Source: Chara braunii (Eukaryota; Streptophyta; Charophyceae; Charales; Characeae). Taken from it: a stretch of DNA of 21,848 nucleotides. Below, piece by piece: positions 1-8,467 of this stretch. The position numbers and the translations under genes are program-made. Within the stretch, counting starts at the first letter, position 1, and each line of letters opens with the position of its first letter. The notes beneath the pieces are model-generated. The model had not been told where the DNA came from. It saw nothing but the letters and a program-made list of their open reading frames with translations, and searched no databases. The stretch lies in assembly GCA_003427395.1 (NCBI GenBank), contig BFEA01000001.1:1248916-1270763 (forward strand), written 5' to 3'.

Positions 1-21
1 CACACACACACACACACACAC
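1..21. repeat. (CA)n microsatellite at window start
   Basis: Ten CA units run from the first base. The window also ends in a long TC microsatellite, as expected when an assembled contig stops at simple repeats on both sides. Confidence 0.95.
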
Positions 22-130
22 TCTTCTTGTGTTTTTGTAAACTCCACAAAAAAGCATCACTGTGGCAGACTGTTTCGTTGAACTTTCAGCAACTCATCAG
101 GAGGTTGAACCCCGACAGTCTGCCCGCGAT

Positions 131-212
131 GCATTCGTGTGCGTGCATGCACGCGTGTGCATGTGTTTGCGTGTGTGCTTGCACGGCCAGGCGTCCGTGT
201 GAGTGTGTGTTG
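131..212. repeat. GT/GC-rich alternating purine-pyrimidine tract
   Basis: This is a degenerate run of GTGTGC, GCATGC, ACGCGTGTGC and GTGTGTGT motifs. Alternating purine-pyrimidine DNA of this kind can adopt Z-form. The open frames across it read as Cys/Val/Arg/Ala-rich low complexity on both strands and are not credible genes. Confidence 0.7.
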
Positions 213-337
213 TCTCATCCGTGTCCATGCCCGTGCGAGTGTCTCTTGCCTTGTCCCGCGTCCGTGCAAGTACGTGTCGCCTTGTCAGCTATTCAAAAAA
301 CTGCCAAAGATATGCGCAGGCAAAGGGCCGAGCCACT

Positions 338-393
338 GCGCATAATCTGGGCCGTTGGCCAACCGGTACCGGGCCGATGGCCCAGATCATCGC
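338..393. repeat. Imperfect inverted repeat (hairpin)
   Basis: The left arm (338-360) and right arm (372-393) share ATCTGGGCC/GGCCCAGAT and GGCC/GGCC pairings around an 11-base loop containing ACCGGT. The end sequence CGCATAATCT occurs directly at both 339-347 and 391-400. No family is recognised. Confidence 0.6.
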
Positions 394-762
394 ATAATCT
401 TAGAATCTGAAGTTCGCACGTCGTTGTCGGGATTTACAGAAAACATCTCTTACATACTTTGGAAAATTGGGACATTGAAATGAAAATAATTAAGAGTACT
501 GAACTGGAACTTGAAGGAGCAAGCAGGACACTGCCAAAGAAATGCCACAATCAACAACTTCCCCTCCTCCCCATACAGCTCCCCCCTGATCAGTCATTCA
601 CTCACTTCTGGCTGCATCAGTATGACGTCTAGGGAACGGGTAGGGGCAGGGGGAGCTCCGCCCTTAGTTTCACACCCCACTCACCCCCTCAACTAAGCTG
701 GTTTTCCCCGTTGGCCCCCCCTTGCCTGTCTGGCCAAAGGTGGCGCAGTAGAGTATCCAGGT
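394..762. other. Unannotated non-coding stretch
   Basis: I see no supportable gene, RNA or mobile element here. The sequence is mixed, with a C-rich patch around 555-720. The short open frames have no recognisable domain. Confidence 0.5.
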
Positions 763-940
763 AATGCTGTTTAAACCTTACAGCCATTTTTCACAGGTTT
801 CCTTTTCTCTCCCTTTTGTACAGTCCTGTTTGTTTCCTCCTCCTCCTCCTCCTCGGGCAATGCTGCTTAAGGCCATTTTTCACAGGTTTGCTTTTGTTTC
901 CCTTATTGAACAGTCCTGTTTGTTTCGTCATCCTCCTCCT
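763..940. repeat. 96-bp tandem duplication with (CCT)6
   Basis: Unit 1 begins at 763 and unit 2 at 859, both with AATGCTG. Both continue through CATTTTTCACAGGTTT, a T-rich stretch, and ACAGTCCTGTTTGTTTC followed by a CCT-type tract (six clean CCT units at 836-853 in unit 1). The copies differ by small indels and substitutions, so this is an older local duplication. Confidence 0.8.
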
Positions 941-1385
941 TGTGCAGCATGCACAAACATGACACCTCGTGTGTGCCTGTAGCACTGAAACCATGAACAC
1001 TATGGCTTGAGGGAAGAGGAGGATGTCGTGCTCATCCTCCTGCACAACCTCCTACCTCTGCTTTGCCTTCACCATGTGCAGCAGGTGCCTATAAAGGACA
1101 ACCAGGTGGCCAATAGAGTCCAAACACGGAGAGAGCACATGCCTGGAGGTTAATCCCTCCTAATTCCTCACCATGTTTTGGTAGAGCAGTAACAAATTAC
1201 AACCCTTTCCCACACCACGGTACAAACAGGGAATTTACAAAACATGGAACACAGACAGTCACAGACTGGTACTTGCAGACTTACTGAATTATCTCTCTGA
1301 GCATGAAAGTCTTGAGACGAACCGGATCCAAGCCCCGACGAACAGCCCATGCTCCAACGTCATGTGAGTGGTTCTTTCGAAGCCT
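941..1385. other. Unannotated non-coding stretch
   Basis: I see no convincing coding frame or known element. The text is mixed and partly CA-rich. The start of an open frame at 1303 leads into the repeated block described next. Confidence 0.4.
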
Positions 1386-1590
1386 CAGCCTCAATCCAAA
1401 CTCCGACTCTGAAATACCCCTGGAGGACATCTTTGGACTCAGAGTACTCTATAAGTGCAGATTGTTTTCACGACAATCCACGCACACAGCAGAGCACCCC
1501 GTCACCAGACCGCACACAGCAGAGCGCCCCATCACCAGACCGCACACAGAACAGATCTGTTCTTTAGTCTCTTTTCCTTATCAAAAAAGG
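1386..1590 (+). repeat. Exon-like repeated block, copy 1
   Basis: This block resembles 1975-2130 with an offset of about 591 bp. Both start after a TCAG (possible splice acceptor) and read N-P-x-x-D-S-E-I-x-L-E-D-I-x-G-L in one frame. Further on, the match to copy 2 (TQ-STPSP-Q) sits in a different frame of copy 1, so copy 1 carries an indel between the two matches. It ends in a pyrimidine-rich stretch. The product is unknown. It could be a decayed duplicated exon or an unrecognised transposable-element fragment. Confidence 0.45.
1481..1550 (+). repeat. 30-bp tandem repeat, 2.3 copies
   Basis: Units lie at 1481-1510 and 1511-1540, with a partial copy at 1541-1550. Each unit reads CGCACACAGCAGAGC followed by a CCCC-[GA]TCACCAGAC segment. 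The 30-bp period would give a ten-residue repeat in any open frame. Confidence 0.9.
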
Positions 1591-1974
1591 TCATACTGTA
1601 GTAACTGTACCCTGTGACATTTTTTTTTCATGGTTTTTTTTCTTGAACAGTCGCAATGCATTATATCATCACAAACTGGAGGCCGGGAATCCCTCCACAG
1701 ACAACCCGGAGGACTGGGGCCATTACACAGCTTAGGCTTGTGCTGGAACCGAGTCCATCAGCTCTTCTCAATATGCTACCACCAACAACCAATTCTAATG
1801 GATGTTCCAAAGGACACCCTCTAGCATTCTTGTTCCATCAGGACAGCCTGTGTCATGTACCTTTTTTTTTTTTTTTTCTCATGATTCCACTTTTGAACTC
1901 ATGATCTTTTCACAAGCAGCTAACATGTGTATACCATTCAGAAGGCAGAAAACGCCTACATGGTTTCCTCAATC
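1591..1974. other. Unannotated stretch with poly(T) runs
   Basis: The stretch between the two repeated blocks contains T-rich runs (about 1620-1650 and T16 at 1862-1877) and a TTCTTGAACAG that resembles a 3' splice site. Exons are possible, but no family or continuous frame can be recognised. Confidence 0.3.
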
Positions 1975-2130
1975 TTCAGCCGTAATCCAAAGTGCGACTC
2001 TGAGATAACACTTGAGGACATCTATGGACTCCATGCAGAGTATTATTCACCACAGCCACACACACAATACAGCACACCATCACCAATCCAGGCACAGAAC
2101 ATACCCTTTCTTCAGTCCCCTTTTTTTTCA
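1975..2130 (+). repeat. Exon-like repeated block, copy 2
   Basis: This is the second copy of the block at 1386-1590. One frame keeps both conserved parts, N-P-x-x-D-S-E-I-x-L-E-D-I-x-G-L and then P-H-T-Q-x-S-T-P-S-P, so copy 2 is nearer the original reading frame than copy 1. It is preceded by CTTCAG and followed by a T-run ending in CAG. The function is unknown. Confidence 0.45.
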
Positions 2131-2412
2131 GATAGAAAGAGGAATATCGGATTCAATATCGATCGGGATTTGGATTTCGAAGTCTTAATCTGTTTACAAA
2201 TAGTTAACATGTGTGTGTTGCAACAATCAACTCACGTAATAGAGCATTTGATCCACTAGGCAACAGAAACAACAAGAAACACTTCGGAACAACGGCAGCA
2301 GGGATTAGTTTAGCAGCATGGACGTAGAAGGCTGGGAAGGGCTCAGGGTTCAAGCAACGCCATTTGGCATATGTGAGATTCTGCGCCATTTTTGACTGGC
2401 AAATCGAACAGA

Positions 2413-2414
<2 letters not shown>

Positions 2415-2441
<27 letters not shown>
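2415..2441 (-). other. Candidate poly(A) tail of LINE-A
   Basis: An uninterrupted T27 on the plus strand corresponds to A27 at the 3' end of a minus-strand element. It is the only long T-run downstream of the LINE-A ORF2. It could instead be an unrelated homopolymer. Confidence 0.5.
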
Positions 2442-2445
<4 letters not shown>

Positions 2446-3263
2446 GAACCTCTTGGTTCGGGCTCCTACCATTCTGGAAAGTGACAGTCCGGTTCCTATT
2501 CCCCAGGCAAGTCAAATGGACATGAGAGACTCACGCACGCTCCTCCGCATTATGGCTGGGAGGCCCGAGTGGACGGCATTGATTGCTTCCTTGAGGAAGG
2601 ATGTACCACCCCTCGCCCCTGCCTAAGTTAGCCTGTGCTAATTGAACTGCCTAGTCTAATTCTGTATTTATGTGTACTAATTTCAGTATATCATAAGCAT
2701 ATTTTATTCCAATTTGAAATAATTAGTTTATTTTGCTTGAAGTAATACCAATAATATGATATACTATCGGACTTAATTCTTTATGTTCCATCCTGTCCGT
2801 ACCTCTCAGCTCCTCAGCTGTCTGTTTTTCCTTTCGTGCTAGTACCGCTGATAAGGCTGCTTGTGTGAAATTCTGCTTACACTATGCTCTGTGAGGTTTA
2901 CACTTGCTGCGCTCCTTGCTATAACCCTAGCCCTAGCTTGTCTACTTATTCTTGTAGGCCGTGTCTGGACCTGTTGACGTAGGGCTTGAACATAAAGAAG
3001 CTATTATATCTCATTTAAGTTGGGCTAGTTTATTCTTAGGATTTGGATTCCTGAGGGGGTTATGGCAGTACTTTAGTGATCTTCCTTCTGAGTTGCTTGG
3101 TTTCCTATGCGGTATGGTCTATTTCGAGATTGATCTGCACTGGGTGCTAAGGTTAGTTCGTCGGGGATCCTGTGGTTTGGGGTTTTTGAGGGGCTAAGGC
3201 CTAGTCTGTTAAGGTGGGATTAGGTCGTTGGGTGCTCCTGTTCTGCGTTGATATTTGGATTGT
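2442..3263 (-). other. Probable LINE-A 3' untranslated region
   Basis: No coding similarity is visible between the ORF2 stop (3264-3266) and the T27 tract. The middle is AT-rich (about 2640-2790), with AATAAA on the minus strand near 2710. A perfect 11-bp inverted repeat lies at 2685-2695 and 2755-2765. LINE-B has only about 130 bp here, so this long stretch may include an unrelated insertion. Confidence 0.4.
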
Positions 3264-4214
3264 TTAAATGGAGCCGATAGACATTCCTGTGACATGGGAT
3301 CTACTTTGAGGCGGGTCCGAGGATTGCGGTGTGGTTAGTCTATTGGGTCTCCATTGTCCAAAGTGTAATCTGTTCTGGGAGATTGTTGCTATTCTCCCTT
3401 CCCCTAGCTGCTTTTTATTAAAAAGCTCAATAATTTTGTCTCTATCTGCTATATTCTTCTCTATTTTCCTACACACTCTCTTCCAGCGCCCTCTGTATTC
3501 AATCTCTAATGTATTTAGGACTCCTTCCCATGCTTCCTGCACCGAAATTGACGTACGGTCTATCATCCCTTGACATCTTCTTTTCCATATCATCCATAAC
3601 GTTGCCAGGCGTAGAGTGTGAAAGAAAATGGTCTCGTGTCCCTGCCAATTGGATGGGATGTGCAGGCCCAAAAGAAGAGTAAGAAGGTCAGTAGGGAGGG
3701 TTTTGTTTGTGATTGTATGCCAGAGTTCAGTTGTGTTGGCCTAGAGTTGCTGTGCTTTTGGGCAGTGTAGTAGGCAATGGCCCACGTCTTCCACGCGGTC
3801 TTCCGGGCAGATTGTGCATAGTTCTTGTAATGGGGTCCTGGCTTGAATGTTTCTCCTCTTGTTCAACCATTGGTTAACTGGGAGAGCCAGGTGGGCGAGT
3901 AGCCACTGGAAGCTTCTTATTTTGACTTGGTTGATGTTTAGGAATCCAGTCCAGGGGATGTTCGGGATACAATTTTGGGTGAGGTCAAAATGTGTCTCCC
4001 ATCTTTGGCCTACGATTTGGGTTATGGGATGTGACCTTGTCCTTAATGTGTATCCTAGTTTGGTTGTGTATTCTAGGATGTTGGTGCATTTTTCTACGTT
4101 GAGCCTCCCTGATCTCATTTCCCACGCCCATTCCGCCGGGTCAATCTCCAAGTCCTCGATATTGGTTTGTGAGTTGCAAATTTGGCGGTCCTGTGTTTCT
4201 ATTACTCTCACCTT
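3264..4214 (-). pseudogene. LINE-A ORF2 C-terminal part: zf-RVT zinc-binding region and tail
   Basis: This is the continuation of ORF2 in the same frame as the 979-codon segment. Reading down from 4211, it shows a W-rich stretch and the zinc-binding pattern C132-x2-C135 ... H145-C146-x3-C150, then A-Q-Q-L. A TAG at 3741-3743 follows, exactly where LINE-B has Trp. The frame then continues with L-A-T-L-W-M-I-W-K-R-R, the tryptophan/arginine tail motif of plant L1 ORF2, to a TAA at 3264. The zf-RVT region is known as a C-terminal zinc-binding part of plant reverse transcriptases. It aligns residue by residue with 19250-20488. Confidence 0.85.
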
Positions 4215-4811
4215 CCTTAATGTTCATTCATGCCAGGCCACTTCCCCTGTGGAGTTTTTGGTTAGTAGGCTTGTTGATGCACCTGGGTCCTCGATTGTGT
4301 AAATGTCGCAATGAGCCACTCATTTCTTGTGCCTTCCCTGGTTCGGAACTAGTAGGCTGTCTTCGGTGGGCGTTCGGCCTTCTCCGTAGCCCAGTCTCCT
4401 GCTTTCCACAAGTGTCGGCTTCTGAGAAGTCTAAACCAGCTTTCAGGGATTGAATTTAAAATGTGGTTGGCATTCTCTTGCAGGTTATGGCAACCTTTTA
4501 GCTGTCCCCTTAGCTCTCCTGTTGTCCCCCATCTCGATTCCTCGTTGTGCCATAGGTGCTTGATCTGCCATACCCCTTTTTCTACCTACGAGCCCCATCT
4601 TGAGTCTTTGGCTGTTAGGGTCCAAGGCTTCCCTTGTGTGTCCAAAATCCACTGGTTGCAGAAGAGTGGTTGTCTGAGCACTTCTTCCTTGGCTGTGGGT
4701 TCCCTTACTTTCGCTGGTAATATCTCTCTCCACGTTTTCAGTAGGTTTCACCAAAAGTCATTATCGTCTGCTTAGTTCTGTTGTCCTGATTGTGCCCCTC
4801 ATTGCCCATGA
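4215..4811 (-). pseudogene. LINE-A ORF2 linker between RT and zf-RVT (decayed)
   Basis: This segment corresponds to LINE-B about 19015-19690. It begins after a TAA at 4812-4814 in the middle of W-I-[IL]-x-x-x-W. The matching frame then shifts: around 4620-4750 a different frame reads E-E-V-L-R-Q-P-L-F-C-N-Q and K-T-W-R-E-I-L, which match E-E-V-L-R-Q-P-L-Y-R-N and K-H-W-R-G-C-F in LINE-B. At least one frameshift and two further stops are visible. No named domain is recognised here. Confidence 0.7.
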
Positions 4812-7751
4812 TTAAGCTATGATCCAAAACAAACCTTTCATGTTGTCCGGTGTTTTGAATTTGGCTAGTTTTTGTATCCTCCGTAAGGCCAGGTGGGTCC
4901 ATGGTAAGTTATCATACATGATTAGTTTAAGGATCCATTTGGATTGTAGGGACTTAATCTGTGTTTCAGGATCAAGGATCCCTAAGCCTCCCTTAGATTT
5001 TTTGTCGACAACATACTTCCAGGCCACTTTCGATATGAATCGTTCCTTGAAAGGGTTTCCTGACCAGAGGTAGGCCGCTGCTCTTCTCCTGAGTTGGTGT
5101 CTAAGTTGTTTGGGGGGTTTCCAGATAGTTGCTGCATACCAGAACATTGAGAAGATGGAGGCGTTAAGGATCATGGCTCTACCGAAGATAGATGTGTACA
5201 CATTCGTCCAGCTCCCCATTTTTGTCAGCATCCTATTCATTATTACCGGTGGCATTGTGTGATTGGGGCCGTATTTAGACATCTGGATGCCCAGGAATCT
5301 GAGGGGTTCGTTACACCGATTCCAGGTCATTCTTTCTGGGGTTCTTCGAGGTGGGTTCAGATGTGGGTCCATTAGCCACCAACCTATTGTTTTGGCCCAA
5401 TTAATTTTTATTTTCGATGCCAGCTGGAATGCTTGCATCGCTCTTGTGAGTGCTTCAAAGGAGGAGTCTGAGGCCCGTATAAGTACCGTCAGGTCGTCTG
5501 CGAAAAGGATTGTGGTGGGCAGATTGAAGGCGTGTGTTCTGTCCTCTATCAGTCTTTCTATCGACGGGTCCTTTCTCAGAAAGGATGCAATAGCTTCCAT
5601 GATGAACAAAAAAATAGGGGCGGCAAGGGGGTCTCCCTGTCTTACAGAGCGAGTCATGCGATAGGGCTGAGAGATATGCCCGTTAACTTGTACTCTCCCT
5701 AGAGCGTCAGAGTAAAGAATCTGGGCCCATCTTCTAAAATTTGGTCCTACCCCTATTTTTTCCATGCTTTGTTGGAGGAAGTTCCAGTTAACCTGGTCAT
5801 AAGCTTTTTCGAAGTCAAAAAAGAGGATTGCCGAATTCATTCTTTTGCCCTGTATATATCTTACGGTTTCTGAGAGAGTCATTACGTTATCTAGGATGAA
5901 TATTCCTGGTATGAATCCTGTTTGGTTTAGATGAAAACAGTTCCTTGGTATGGACTTGATTCTATTTGCTAGAAGTTTTGCCAGAATTTTGTATGTGACC
6001 GTAAGGAGCGAGATAGGCCTGTAATTCCTGATGTCTGACGAGTCTCCCTTCTTGTATAAGAGGGGGACTACGTCGGTGCTTTGCTTTGCACCCAACGTCC
6101 CTCTTGCCCAGGCCTTTTCCAGATATTGGAAGTATTCGTTACCAAGGACTGGCCAATAAGTCACCCAAAACTCTTTGGACAGCCCGTCAATTCCTGGGGT
6201 TTTGTTCGCTTTCATGGATTTCAGTGCTTCAAAGACTTCTTGTTCGCTAATGGGGGCATCGAGTGTCCCCGCCTTGTCCATTGATATTGTCCTATCAAGA
6301 TGCGCGAGGAATTTCGCTCGAGCCTGAGATGTCTCCTGTTGTGGTTGGTTTTGTTCTTTGGAAGTGTACAACTTCTGGACGAAGGCCGTTGCTGTCGCTA
6401 GCATTAGTTGAGGGTCCGAAGTTGGGCCTTGATCTGTTTGGAGTTTTTCTATAATAGTGTTTCTCGCGTTTGTTTTGATCTTATTGAAGAAAAACTTAAT
6501 CATTTTTTCTCCCTCCTCCCATTCCTTTATTCTGGCTCGCATCCTTAGACCCTTGTTCTTCCAATCTTCCCAATCTGAGAGTTCCTGTCTGGCTTGTTCT
6601 AGGACTGTTTCATATAGGCAGCATCCTGGTGTGTTTTGTAGATTCCTTTCTGCTACTCTTACTGCTTGGCAGAGCTCTTCTGCCCTCGACTTCCTTTTTG
6701 ATGCCAGTACTTGAGAAGCCCTAGCGATGGCTTCCGAAATGGTTGTGACAAGGTCCAAGAAATCCTGATCGGAGTGGTCGTGGCTGATGCATGCTGCTAA
6801 TACTGCCTCTCTTATCTCTTTGGTGTTTAATATCGAGTTATTGATTTTGAAAAAACTTCTGCCTCTGGTGGGTGACGATCCTAGTTTTAGTTGTAGTGTG
6901 ATTGATCTGTGATCTAGTCCCGAGTAGTAGGGTAGGTCTCCTATCCCTATGCTATGAATAGTGCCTATGAGAGCATTTGAGATTAAGAAATAATATATTC
7001 TTGATGACGAGATGTGTTGGCTTCGGTTCCTTTTAACGTAGGTGAACTTCTTACTTTTTGGGTACAGGATCCTAAGCGGGTCAATAAGATCTTTTTCAAT
7101 CATCAGGTCGTGGATAGGAGTTGCCTCGTTCCATCGAGTCAGTTCCGATCCTTGCGTACTTCCTGAAACGCGGTCCTTTGCTGGGTCCAAAGTTGCGTTC
7201 CATTCTCCTGCTAGGATAAGTTGTATACTATGGTCGCATTTTGGTAGAATGTTTTCAATTAGTCGTGTACGTTGGGTTAGGGTATTCGGGCAGTATACCG
7301 TGATCAGTCTGAATCTCTCTTCATAGATGTGGAAGTCAAAGCTTGCCCATTTGTCATCCTCTGTATTTATGTTCTCCGTTGTTTTGGCGATCTTAGTTGC
7401 CGCCCTGGAGTTGGCATGGGTTAGGATGGCTACTCCGACCGAATTGGAACGTGGTGTCGGTGCCCAGATCGTTTCCTTTGCCCATTTTAGTCTTTTTAGT
7501 ATTTGGGTTTGTGCTCTTTGGTGTTCATCCGATGTGGTCAGATGTGTTTCTTGGAGACACAATATATCTGGCCGAGTTTTCCCAAACCAGCCGGTGTCAT
7601 GGATTAGATTGTCCCATTTCCTTTGGTTTGTGACCAAAGATAGCATACCGTTTACATTCCATGAGATGATTTTTAGATCAGGTTCCGGTTTACGGAGGGT
7701 GAATTTTCGTATTGCATGGAGGATCTGTCCGGGTCTGCCCAAATCCTCCAT
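4812..7751 (-). CDS. LINE-A ORF2: APE-type endonuclease and reverse transcriptase (979 codons open)
   Basis: The protein should nick target DNA and prime reverse transcription of the element RNA. APE endonuclease, residues about 25-290: S-W-N-V-N-G 30-35, L-Q-E-T-H 66-70, G-E-W-N 182-185, S-R-I-Y-Y-F 250-255, L-D-H 279-281. RT, about 505-870: N-K-T-P-G-I-D-G 516-523, N-Y-R-P-I 576-580, F-F-D-F-E-K-A-Y-D 644-652, R-S-V-R-Q-G-D-P-L-A 701-710, F-A-D-D 750-753. The RT catalytic aspartates are present. Two endonuclease positions differ from the APE consensus: Glu183 for Asp in GDxN, and Tyr253 for Asp in S-R-I-D-Y. The ATG at 7751 lies 47 bases after the ORF1 stop. The frame ends early at TAA 4812, while homology continues, so ORF2 is truncated. 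The open frame suggests fairly recent decay. Confidence 0.93.
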   Translation of the reverse strand: MEDLGRPGQILHAIRKFTLRKPEPDLKIISWNVNGMLSLVTNQRKWDNLIHDTGWFGKTRPDILCLQETHLTTSDEHQRAQTQILKRLKWAKETIWAPTPRSNSVGVAILTHANSRAATKIAKTTENINTEDDKWASFDFHIYEERFRLITVYCPNTLTQRTRLIENILPKCDHSIQLILAGEWNATLDPAKDRVSGSTQGSELTRWNEATPIHDLMIEKDLIDPLRILYPKSKKFTYVKRNRSQHISSSRIYYFLISNALIGTIHSIGIGDLPYYSGLDHRSITLQLKLGSSPTRGRSFFKINNSILNTKEIREAVLAACISHDHSDQDFLDLVTTISEAIARASQVLASKRKSRAEELCQAVRVAERNLQNTPGCCLYETVLEQARQELSDWEDWKNKGLRMRARIKEWEEGEKMIKFFFNKIKTNARNTIIEKLQTDQGPTSDPQLMLATATAFVQKLYTSKEQNQPQQETSQARAKFLAHLDRTISMDKAGTLDAPISEQEVFEALKSMKANKTPGIDGLSKEFWVTYWPVLGNEYFQYLEKAWARGTLGAKQSTDVVPLLYKKGDSSDIRNYRPISLLTVTYKILAKLLANRIKSIPRNCFHLNQTGFIPGIFILDNVMTLSETVRYIQGKRMNSAILFFDFEKAYDQVNWNFLQQSMEKIGVGPNFRRWAQILYSDALGRVQVNGHISQPYRMTRSVRQGDPLAAPIFLFIMEAIASFLRKDPSIERLIEDRTHAFNLPTTILFADDLTVLIRASDSSFEALTRAMQAFQLASKIKINWAKTIGWWLMDPHLNPPRRTPERMTWNRCNEPLRFLGIQMSKYGPNHTMPPVIMNRMLTKMGSWTNVYTSIFGRAMILNASIFSMFWYAATIWKPPKQLRHQLRRRAAAYLWSGNPFKERFISKVAWKYVVDKKSKGGLGILDPETQIKSLQSKWILKLIMYDNLPWTHLALRRIQKLAKFKTPDNMKGLFWIIA

Positions 7752-7798
7752 GTCTGTAACTCAGATTCACCCTACGTCTGCTGGTGTGATGAGGTTCG

Positions 7799-8467
7799 TT
7801 AGGTGTCCCTTGTAGCTATGTGCCGTCCTGTGAAAATGTCAGTCTGGAGCTTCCTCTCAAGGAAGTCTGGCTCCAAGGTGAAGATGTTGTAGGTCATGAC
7901 CAGTGCGCTGCTCAGTGCTGCTCTCTCAGCCGCCATCTCCCCTCCCAGCAGGCCATATGGCATGGCTTCAACCGCTTGCCATGGTACCCAGCAAAGGTCC
8001 CCTTTCAGACTGTCTGCCTCTTCTACTTTCACCAGTAAGGGTCTCAAGTCTGCCACCTGTTTCACATCGTCTTGGTCCTTCCATTCCTCCCTCCCCTCTT
8101 TCGTAGGGCCCAGGATGTGCATTTTGGTGGGCACGTTGTCTGAGATGATGTTGCACAAAGTCGGTTGGTTGATATCTTTTTCCGGGGCAGAGATCAGGGC
8201 AGGAGATCTTTGGTATGCCACTTCCCAAGCTTCGTACCGGGTGTCCCAATGGTAAGGTAGGATTATGCGCCTTCTAGGGCTGCTGCGTGCATCAACCCTG
8301 GTTGCGGCTTCGATTTCCTTGCGATCACCCGCTGCTATGTCCTTGAGGGTTAGACAGTTGTCGTCAAGTTCCCGATTCTGATCCTTCAATGTGTTCACTT
8401 GTGCTTCTAGGATCGCTGCTTGCCTCCTCAGGTCCTCCACAGACTCTTCTTCTGCTGATTTTTGGTC
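7799..8467 (-). pseudogene. LINE-A ORF1 C-terminal domain
   Basis: The readable frame from 8440 starts with a likely coiled coil (residues about 1-35, Leu/Val heptads), then a basic R-R-R patch and a block matched in LINE-B. R-I-I-L-P-Y-H-W-D and A-W-E-V-A align with V-I-P-I-Q-F-D and E-W-S-V-A. L-R-P-L-L-V, W-V-P-W, P-Y-G-L-L-G-G-E and A-A-L-x-x-A-L-V align with T-R-P-L-L-V, W-R-P-W-W, P-I-T-A-L-G-N-E and A-A-L-A-T-L-V. The TAA at 8468-8470 separates it from the preceding segment in the same frame. LINE-B has no stop at this place, so it is probably a mutation within one long ORF1. Conservation between two diverged families suggests a real domain; I cannot name it. Confidence 0.75.

Noticed and set aside
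27-410. Cys/Val-rich open frames in the GT-rich tract
   Set aside because: Composition-driven, overlapping in several frames, with no domain.
3264-4214. RNase H domain at the end of ORF2
   Set aside because: No D-E-D-D type motif series is visible in either element after the zinc-binding region.
5263-5664. Plus-strand frames antisense to LINE-A ORF2
   Set aside because: Shadows of a well-supported minus-strand coding region with clear RT motifs.
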